DNA from: Mesodorylaimus sp. YZB2_4
Taxonomy: Eukaryota > Nematoda > Enoplea > Dorylaimida > Dorylaimidae
DNA length: 64,000 bases
Reading direction: 5' to 3'
Assembly (NCBI GenBank): GCA_030248295.1
Contig: JASANH010001265.1
Location: forward strand, 248,001 to 312,000
The position numbers and the translations under genes are program-made. Shown here one piece after another: positions 51,526-61,000 of this stretch. Under the pieces are notes generated by a model, which worked only from the letters and a program-made list of their open reading frames with translations, did not search any database and was not told the DNA's origin. Numbering within the stretch: position 1 is the first letter of the stretch; every line of letters begins with the position of its first letter.

Positions 51526-54066
51526 CTAGGCGATTTCGAACCACTCTGTAGCGCCATGGTTGGGCGGACCCACCTTCGTCACGTACACTTGCCCGTCCTC
51601 CGATGTTGTTATGATGTCTGCAAACGGTGAACACTCAGTCGATTGGTACTGCTTTGTTAGCATGACACTGCAGTCTGATTTTCCAATGGGTTGGTCTGGT
51701 GCGCCACAACGACGGCGCTCAGGCATGCATCAGAGTCGACTATGTCTGGTCTCAATGCCCGTGGTTGATTGCAGTAGCGTTGGCGGATAGTGTTCGGGAG
51801 ATGGCCACCCAGCACCAGCACAAAGTGAAACCACATCCATAACACACTTACGTTCATCAGAAGCAGTGATGGCCAAATCGGATATTGCTTGCTGATGCAG
51901 CATCAACGACTCTTGTTCTCGCAAGGCTTGTGGCAAGCGTTGGTATATCCTCATCGAACCATCGTCGCAGGCCACGAATGCTCTGCTACCGCTTGATGAA
52001 AATCTAAACACGAGAACGAGAGGCTTATTGCTTACACAACAAATAGGCAAGAGGCCATCCGATGGAGTACGGACTTACTTGATCCGAAGAGCATTAGCCA
52101 ACTGGGGCAAAGCGATTTTCCTGTCCAAGCCCAAATCAGGTAAAACCGTCGACAAACATTCTCCCGCCACTGTTGCGAAGCCTGCAACAAAACCTCGTTT
52201 AACCAACGAACATCAGACAAGCCTGCTGCCGCTTACTCGCAAATTTCCTTCCAACTCCTTCGAAACATTCTGGTGTCAAAGCACAACCATGCGCGATGTG
52301 CCCGACATCAACCACATCCAGTAGCTTTCCATCCAAACTGATCACCTAGGATCGAAAAGCATTGAAGATAAGCAACCTCATGAGCAAATCCAGTGATACC
52401 TTCATTTGGCCATCAGTGCAAACCGTCACCAAACAATTACAGTAACGACTCCACGGCCAGCCATCCGGCACGAACTCCATATCCGGCACCCAAGTCAGGT
52501 GAATCTAAAAGCAATGATCACTTTATATCAGCGGGGATTTATATGCTGCGATGCATGCAGTATTGATGAATCAAGGAACCATAAAAACATCAGCCCCGAG
52601 TGGGAATTTAACCAGTCCACTGTACTAAGCAATACTAATGGGACCCGGTGTCCCTCACACCGTCAATTTGCGGCTCTCTGGACGGTCTCATCGTCAGTTC
52701 ATCTTTGGAAGGTTGGCTTTTGAGTACATTAACAATGTTTTGATAGAAAACTGGGTCAGACTGGAATCAAGAACCAAGCGTGGTGCTGTGTAGGCAGTGC
52801 TTTACCTTTGCAACAGACCCTGTCGGCATTGCTTGACGGTAGTCGTAGAACGTGACGCCTTTGCCGCCGAGGTCAGTTGAAGCCACCAAGTGATCTCGTG
52901 ACAAGTCAACGGCGAGTCCCGATTTCAGCTGTGTTTTGTATGAACCTGGGCAAACATTGATTGTCAACCAAGCTGGCAGACAAGGCCAGTATTACACTGG
53001 ACTTACAGTTATCGTATGTTCGAACCAATCTGCAAGATTCCACATCCACCACGCAAAGCTTCTGGTTGTACAATGTGCAAACGACCTGAAAAATGAGGTC
53101 ATACCAGTCAAACCAGCGGCTACGACAAGACTGCGCGTACCTTCCGTCCATCCCGAGAATATGAACAGGCAGTGACCACATTTTTCGTATTGACTTGCTG
53201 CGGTAACTGAAATACAATCCAATTCCATAAAGGACAGACCATGTAACAGGGTGGATGGCCACAAGGGCTACACGGTAAGAGGACGGCCTCAGCCACTCCT
53301 GACAGCCACTTCAAGTCTGACTGAAGCACCACCCAGATGGGTTTCTGTTTCGCCCGGAGAGGACTGACGGACATTAGGGCACTTTGGCTGTTTGGTCCCC
53401 GGCATAGGTTAGCTTAGGCTGGCATATAACTTCGGCTTAGAGTGACACTAGGCTTAGGCTTAGGCTTAGGATGGTATAAGACTTAAGCTTAGGCTTATAT
53501 TAGGCTTCGGCCAGGCTTATACCAGCCTTTACCTGGGGGCCAAACGGCAAAAGCCCTAACATTAGGGCATGATGTTTAGAGGCAACTAAATACATGGTTC
53601 TACTTGGGCCTATTTAAAATCCCTCATCCCCATGCAAATCGACTTACTGCAACGGACCATATCATATCTCGATTCCGAATGCTATGAATGGACAACCGAC
53701 CACTCGCCTCGCCAATGACAAATTGATCCGCATTCTGGAAACAGAGACAAATATTTCCTTCCGACAGGTCGACAAAAATATCCCCGACATACTGTTGGAT
53801 TGCAGGCAATGCTTCTCGCATAATTTCGATAAGTCACCAAATACACTGTTTTTAACAGTTCCGTATCCGGATTGGTCATAATTGCATTACTGAAAAAGCC
53901 AAATTTATTGCATTGCAAAACTTAGCTACTTCCTACCTGCAGCCCCAAACACACAAAACACCATGCTATCCAAAAAATTTATGGCCCAAACTGTATTCTC
54001 GTGCGCTTACCGTCCTTTTCTTGCAGTCGTGCTGTACTAGAACCATTCTGGATAGAAGCAAGTCTC
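51526..54066 (-). CDS. Beta-propeller (WD40-like) protein, family not identified
   Basis: Eleven exons chain in phase: ~53637-53723, 53141-53206, 53007-53085, 52806-52945, 52659-52760, 52400-52504, 52237-52345, 52079-52181, 51852-52003 and 51526-51617, preceded by less certain exons near 53840-53890 and 54014-54066. Propeller-like strands recur: FVIGEASGRLSIHSIRN, VTACSYSRDGRKVVC, LVASTDLGGKGVTFYDYR, LVTVCTDGQMKVISLDGK, IKFSSSGSRAFVACDDGS and HIITTSEDGQVYV. Several end in the hydrophobic-x-hydrophobic pattern of WD blades, though WD dipeptides are rare. I do not recognise the orthologue. The N terminus and start codon are not fixed. It is divergent from the ZNF318-like gene, about 330 bp apart. 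Confidence 0.65.
53382..53558. mobile_element. TIR element with TTAGGC-like internal repeats, copy 2
   Basis: The ends match copy 1 (GGCTGTTTGGTCCCC at the left, GGGGGCCAAACGGCAAAAGCC at the right, one mismatch set). The interior has three perfect TTAGGC units in a row plus degenerate ones. An 11-bp direct repeat, ACATTAGGGCA, flanks it at 53371-53381 and 53559-53569, a plausible target-site duplication. It lies in an intron of the propeller gene. Confidence 0.8.
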
Positions 54067-54396
54067 GATTCGATTAAAGGCTTAGCATACGCGTTTTAGA
54101 ACAAAGAAATTTGCATAATTCTGGATCTCGCGCCTTTAGCAGGCAGATGATTATTTTGTCATAAGCAGCAAAAAGTTGCGCCGTTTGTTGAGTGTATGTA
54201 GATAGTACACGAACTTGTACTCGGATCGAATTCGGAAAATCCCCAGTCGTGATCGATCGGTCTCGGTCAGTAGTAATCAATTTCCAATTGTTTTGAAACT
54301 GCTAACTAACAGCATTTTGTGTCCGCTTACTTTACCTGGGGTGATGATTCAATCATAATCGCAGAAAATTTGAGCAAAGCGTTCCTAAAGAAAACG

Positions 54397-56772
54397 ATGA
54401 GCTCGAGTGCCGACGCTCTTTTAGCATTGAATGCATTATTATCGGCTTCTTCCGGTGCCGCGACTAATGAAAGTGCATCTTCGTCATCGACTAACTCGAC
54501 CGATAATTTGACCAGCCTCTTGGATACGTTGGCGAATTTCTCAGCTCGGGTAAACACTGGCGGTGATACTAGTGGTCATGTAGGAGATGGCGACAGAAAT
54601 GCGACCCTATCGAATTCTAATCTCGAAATTGCGTCTTTGCTATTGGCTGGTCTCTCGAATGCCGCTACAGGTAAGGAGTTTATGCATACATTAAAAGCTC
54701 TCTGCCGGTAGCCTCGTTTGTAGAACCTGAGCCTACCGTTGACGAATTTGAACGTTACGAACGAGAACGGGAGCAGAAATTTCGTGAATTAGAAGCAAAA
54801 TTTTCTTTTTTGAAGTCAACGAAAAAGCAAATTGAGAAGAAAGAAAAACTGGGTGCTTCTGATTCTGTGTCCTCGCTGCGGATGCCAACGGATTCGGAGA
54901 CCCTGGCTGCAGCGGGTAAAGCTTTTGCTACCTCCGCAATGGCCGAATTGCTCTCGGGCTTTCAAAGATCTCGCATGGAGAATTCTGCTGTTGCTGCTAC
55001 TTCAGCTCCTTTATCGTCGAAGGCTCAGAAAACTACTGCTCACAAACGAAGAAGCCGGTCATCCAGTGATTCGGGAAGCTTGTCATACAGCAGCAGCGAA
55101 TCGTCGTATTCCTCGTCTGATTCGGATCGCAGCGGAAAAGCGAAAAAGAAGAAACTGGATCGAAAAAAGAAAATAAAAAAAGGCAAGGCTAAAAAGGAAA
55201 AACAGAAAAATGGGAAAAGTTCATCTACTTCGAAGCACGGAAAAACCAAGCAAGATCAGGTGTCATTGGAAAGAAAAGCCGCCGCTGATCAAGTAAGCTT
55301 TCATTTTAAAATTCTACGATTTTTTATATCTGCTTTTTTTAGGTAGCGAAACTAAAAGCAGCATTAGCCGATTACGATAAACGGCGTCGAACATTTGAAG
55401 AGGAATTGTCTCGTTTGAAAAAACAGCATAATGAAATGTGTCGAAAACTACAACGTCAAAAATCGGATCCAAATAAAGATACATTAATTATTGAGAACGA
55501 AACTTTGCAGACAGAGATTGAAAAACATTTGAAGACCGTCGAAAAACAAAAAGTTGATGATGAACAACTGTTGGCTAACGAAGAGAAAAGGCTAGAAAAA
55601 TTGAAGAAGCAAGGAAAGGTGGGTGCGCGTTTCTTGCAATCCTATTCTCAGTCTGAAACAAATGATTTCAGATCGCAAAGAAAGAAGTGGAAGATTTGAA
55701 AAAGGCATCTGCTTTGGTGTCGCCTGAAAAGAAATCGAAAGAAGATAACGTTGAATATTTCGATCCCGGCTCTCATTGGTGCAAACATTGCAATGTCATG
55801 TCGACCAACATTTTCGAATGGTTGGAACATTTGCATTCGCAAAAACATAAATCGGTTAGTAGTTGGGGGAATCTGTTGCCTTAATCTTGTGTTTATGACT
55901 GGGTTTAGTGGCACTGAATGCTATCTTTTGTTTTAGAACATGGACGTACTAGATCGGCCGTGGATGCCAGAACACGTGAAAGCGCCTATAAAAAAAGAAA
56001 CTGTCGCCGCTTTGAAGCCTTTCAAAGGTAGGCCAATTTTATGTTTATTGCACCCGAAAATCTGATTGTGCGAAGTGGTTTTTTTCAGGCGCAGAGTTTT
56101 TAATGCCATCGACTGCATTTTATTGCAATTTATGCAAAGAATTCTCTGGAGATTCATTGAGCGCTGAAGCTCATTTGAAGAGTGCGGGTCATAATGCCAA
56201 GTACCACGTGAGTTTATTGGGTTGTTACATGGCCGTAAAGCGTGATCAATCCGGTGACTATTTAGACTTACGTGGAGACAAACCCGTTTTATGAACGTCG
56301 TGAAATGTTGGAGAAAGCGGCGGCAGTTTCGCATCGTTTAGAAAAGTCTGTTTCAAGCGTTGATAACAAGAAACAGCAGCAACGGCCGTCGGTGGAGAGT
56401 GCTGGTAAAATGCTGCATTTTGAGCCTCAACGTGTTCCTCATAAACCGAACGAATCGGGCAAGATCAAGCCATTTCAATTGTCGACCAGTTCGTCATCGG
56501 CGGAGAAAGACGAAAAGAGGACAAGTTCGGCATTTAGTATGAAACTAATTGATCCGAAGAAACCATTGCCATTCTCGAATCCAACGGCATTGAGGAAACC
56601 ACACGCGGCATTTGCAGATTCGAGTGAGAAAAGGCACGAGAGTTGTAATCGACATTCCGATTATGGAGAACGGGCGAAATATGAGGCGAATCGTCGTTCG
56701 GATTCTGGAGAGAAACGAGAAAGCAGCAGTGGTGGTCATTATTCTGATCGAAAACGTCATCGTGATCGATAA
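54397..56772 (+). CDS. ZNF318-like matrin-type zinc-finger protein
   Basis: Seven exons: 54397-54670, 54712-55292, 55343-55618, 55672-55854, 55937-56027, 56089-56207 and 56266-56772, giving 676 aa. The first intron is only 41 nt. The N terminus is Ser/Ala-rich. Then come a Lys/Ser-rich block with poly-K, a long coiled coil (VAKLKAALADYDKRRRTFEEELSRLKKQ onward, broken here at K) and two matrin-type C2H2 fingers (WCKHCNV...HLHSQKH and FYCNLCKEF...HLKSAGH). Between and after them are RPWMPE, KGAEFLMPSTAFYC and ETNPFYERREMLEK, the same order as in human ZNF318. It is a likely nuclear regulator. The human protein is much longer, so orthology is probable but not proven. Confidence 0.82.
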
Positions 56773-56998
56773 ATTGGAAAAGCCGATTTGGTGTAATTTT
56801 CTGAGAACTTGCTGTTTTGGCTTCTTAATTTTGTAAGTGACGTGTCGATAGGTTTTCAATTTCAATGAAGAATGAAGATGTTATAAAATGGATGACTCTC
56901 TGGCCTGGTCGACATGGTGGCGTGTTCCATGAAGTACTTGGAAGAGTTTGGTGGCCTGGCAGTGAAGTGAGGATGCTAATTTCAGGTTGATCGGAAGA

Positions 56999-57817
56999 AT
57001 GTCGCACACGATTTTATTGATTCAGCCAACTGATAAGATCGAAAGGTAAGGCAGTAGGGAAGGGCGTGATGTGGGAAGTACCTTTCGACTAGGTTGGGTC
57101 TACCCTATCTGTGTTTGGACTTCTTGCAGTCTACTCTGCTTCCAAAAACAGGGGTTTAATGAAATTGTCATGCAGTGCTTGCGTCAGAAATATAAAAGAA
57201 TTTGAGCTTTAAACAGGATTGTTCAAGAGGCGCGGGTTCGAATCCCTCTCAAGTCTCAAGCTTTTGTTTTTGGTGGCATTCGTGAACCTCGTCAATTCTG
57301 TCTCCAGTGTTCTTTTATGTCCTGGGTCGGGCCATGTTTGGCAACCCTGTGTGTGATGTAGGGCGCACAAGTTGAAGGTATGCTGTGCACAGGGGTAGTG
57401 GAGGTGCTTGCTGTCAGGGTTTGTCTGACTGATTACCATTTCGATTGCCACTGACAATCTGTCATGGGACCACAGTCAGATGCAAGGAGGGGAGGCGATC
57501 GATAAGATGGGAAGAATCGAGTAGAAATGTTTGAAGTAAGTACTTGTTTGGTTTTTAGTCGCACTTGGACGGATTTCGAAACATTGGACGATTGTTTGGA
57601 GAATGTTTGCAAGATATACGAAGAGCATTTGAAAAAACTGAATCCGCATGTTCCAGCCATCACTTACGATGTTGCGCAATTATTCGATTTCATCGATCGA
57701 TTGGCCGATTTGGGATGTTTGATTCAAGATCAGAACACTTTGACATATATTCCCAAAAATAAGGATTGGATTAAGAGTAAGATATACGAATTGTTGAAAA
57801 CTCAAGCGGGCCGTTGA
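56999..57817 (+). CDS. ERH: Enhancer of rudimentary homolog
   Basis: Two exons: 56999-57045 and 57559-57817, giving 101 aa (human 104). ERH is a small conserved nuclear protein that dimerises and binds splicing and RNA-decay factors. The match is plain: MSHTILLIQPTDK, ENVCKIYEEHLKKLNP, ITYDVAQLFDFIDRLADLG, TYIPKNKDWIKSKIYELL. The start is 227 bp after the ZNF318-like stop, and TGCTAATTTCAG sits 14 nt before the ATG. The 513-nt intron contains a tRNA-like remnant (B box at about 57230). The ABCC start follows 213 bp after the stop. Confidence 0.95.
57195..57250 (+). other. tRNA-like 3' half, probably SINE-derived
   Basis: GGCGCGGGTTCGAATCCCTCTCAAGTCTC is a good T arm with B box, similar to the one at 48.0 kb. 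No complete tRNA fold is visible. It lies in the ERH intron. Confidence 0.4.
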
Positions 57818-58030
57818 AAAGAATGATCTGAAATGTTTGCAATTTTCATTTTTTCCATGAAGGACGAGTGCTTTATTTGAAATGAACGTATTATTTTGTG
57901 GGAGAAGAGTAAAGTGTTGTTTGTGGTGGGTGGGTGTTGTTAGTGATGGGTATTCCCCATGTACTGGTGCCAGTGGTGGGTGCAGGTCGATTCGAGTTGA
58001 GGTTTCTTTGTAGCTGACGAAGCCAGTGCA

Positions 58031-61000
58031 ATGTCCTTACTAAGCTGCCATGGTGCCTTCGGTCAGGTAAGCCTGGTGGTTAGGGAGGGGTCACACCCGG
58101 CCCAAACTCAGCTTATCGGAGGCGCAGTAAGAGACCCAAAGCATGATGTTTCGGCATGTCATATAGGAAAGGACCCAGGCAGTGTGATGTCTTTTAGAGC
58201 GGATGGGGGGCTGTCGGACTCTCCCTTCATGTACACGTCTATAGAAGACAGAAATTTTTTATGAAAACTGCGGTGTCGCGAGACTAGTCGAACTAAAACT
58301 TCGATCAGGGCACCCTAGCTGGGTCCCGGCAGACAGGCTGACCCACTTGCTTTCCTGAGTTTGCAAACTGTTGGTTGAGAGGGGTGACTAGTTGGCAGGT
58401 CTCCATTTCGAGGTTAGGAAAAGAGCCTGCGGTTCGAACCCGAGGCCTGATTGGCGGGCTGACTGGCGCTTTACCGCGCTGATAGTGAGTCACCCTGTCA
58501 GGGAGGCAGTCGGGTAGGACAGGACCCCGGTCAGTAATTGTTGGTCGGTATCTTCTGTTCCAGGATGCCTCGACATCTGATTGGCTTTTTACGGAATGGG
58601 CTTTCAACGAGTGCGTTCAACATACATTCCTGATTTGGCTGCCCTGTTTCGTATTTTGGTTACTCATACCGTGCGAGTTGATCCAGTTGCGACGATCGAA
58701 TATGCAAGGCGCGAAATGGGCTAAACTAGATACGCTTCGAGTAGTAAGTGCGGCTGGTTGAGTTTGGGTTTGATGAGGATATGGTCGCGAGGTGGGGGAC
58801 TGTATCGGTGGAGTGGGAGGCAAGTTTAGATTAGTGTCTGTGGGGCGCGGGATCTTTCGAGGCCTGCACTGGAAATTCTTCCAGGTCGGGAAATCTGTCG
58901 TCAGGAAGGTCAGCAGGGTTTCCCATGAATACCTGGAAAAGTCAGGGAATCCTAGAGGTGCCTGGAAAACGTGGGAAAATGGGAATTGTTGAGCCAAAAT
59001 CAGGGAAATCTGAGCGCTTGCATTTACGGAATCCAAATTCGCCAAATTTCGAGTCACCCTCTTTTTCTCTTTTAGATAATCTTCGTGTGTGCTGTCCTTT
59101 GCATAATCGGTTTACTAGTATCGACTACGAGTCAAGTTCGTGGGGGAACTGGGTGGCGTTGGATAATCGCATTCTCGTTCGGTGCACTCTTCGTCACTTT
59201 CGTAAGTTTATATGTTTAATTTGTTGAATGTATGAGACGTTTTTGTAATTTTTGGACTCCGCTGCGTGCTGAGGGATGTCATAAGTCGAACTTACGGGGA
59301 AAAGTGGAACACGTGATAACGTCCCCTCCAGCGGGTCTGTTAGTGTCGCCTTCACCATTAGGGCGCTGGGACTCACTCCGATGTGCATTGGATGTTCGAT
59401 TGAGATCCAACTGGATAGTCTTCCATCAGTGTAAAGTGTCTAAAAGTGCCTAACATCCGACCCCAGCACAGCGAATCGAACCCTAAACCACCGGTTTGCC
59501 AGATTAAAGGATGTAGTGTGGCCCTGTTTCAGGTGACGTCTCTCTATCTGATCATTGCTCAAAAGAGGAAGCAAGTGGCCGGTTCGCGGGCCTGCTGGCT
59601 CATGCTGTTCACGGCCTTGGTGGCGGGTGCATTTGAGTTTTCGTCGTCTTGCGCCAAGCTCTTTAGTGCTAATGTGCCAGTAAGTGGACCATTCTTAGTC
59701 TCGACCGAGTCTACTTTTTGACTATTTCCAATTCCAGAACAATATTTTCGACCCTGTGGTGCCCGCTCTCTTCATTGTCTATTATGCGTGTACTTTCGTG
59801 GCCATCATATTAGTATCGTTTTCTTGGGTTCAACCACCTTTTCTCGAAGAAGAATCTACTGAGCAGGTGAGTGCCGCAGGAGTTTCTGCTTGATGCACAT
59901 TCAGTCGAGGTGGCATGCCATGTATGGGGAAGGTCCGAATGCTTAGGAGGTTTGCGTAAATTTTGCATATTCCCTCTTTAAATTTGAATTTTTATCTGGA
60001 AAATGTATATTCTGCATTTTTAATCTAGTCTTTCCGTTTTCACTATGAACGTTGAATAACAGCACCTGATGAAGACTGAAATCTAACGTTAGGCTTCCAG
60101 TTTTCAGTAGGATGTAGCCAGTTGCGCCATTCCCATATCTGCTGCTGTGCCCCATTTTCGCTCTTCCCAATTCTTCCCAATTACGACATTGCTTAATCGC
60201 GCTGGATCCCACATGCGCCGTTCCCATATGCGCCTAGGTTTACCATACAGTAGGCAGTCGGTCCTTGTTATTTAAAAAATGGAACTTGTCTTTGAAAAAT
60301 CTTGCAAAAAGTGTCAAACAAAAACCCCTGATGCAACTGAAACTATAAAGACATAGGACATAGGATCTGACGTGTAACAATGAAGGCGGCTAAGGTGGTT
60401 AGGCATTCGCCCACGCCATATTTCTTGGGAGGCTGGACTCGTCCTGGAATCAATTCCCACTGAAGGAGCTCAGTCTGCGACCTGGCTAAGTTGTAGATAA
60501 ACTCGCTGACCTTGCACGCCAGGCCATAAGTTACACCCAGTACTCCAGTACTCCAAGTGGAGAGATGGAAGCCAAACGAGGGGGAAGTCTCAGCTATCGA
60601 GCACCGACAGCGTTCAAAGCCCATCCGCCATCGTGCGAGGAATTCCTTGTCCAGCCCAGGATGCCCTCGCCTCACTAATATCAGGTTTATCACCTGTCGA
60701 TCCAGTTTGAAGCAGGTTCGCCGAAATAGCGCTAATAGAAATAGCGCAGTGCAAACGGCGGAACTGAGGCACAGCGCAAGTGAGAACGGCGGAACTGGGT
60801 GATGGTCGGGAAATGGCGCAATTGGGATCTGCGCCATTGAAACAGCGCAATTGGGAAAAGCGTAACTGAGAACGGCGCAATTTGCCCACACCCTTTTCAG
60901 CACAGATGTCAGGACCTCATGGAGACTGATTCGGCTTCTCTGAATCCATTATTTTGGGGTTGGGTGGCACCTAAACAGGGTCTCGTTCCTTTACATCCGA

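Noticed and set aside
53440-53480. TTAGGC repeats as a telomere or interstitial telomere scar
   Set aside because: The repeats are few, degenerate and bounded by terminal inverted repeats in both copies, so a mobile element explains them better.
58031-58264. 77-codon ORF starting at the ABCC ATG read as a separate small gene
   Set aside because: After 12 codons there is a good GTAAGC donor, and the spliced product matches the MRP1 N terminus; the rest is intron.
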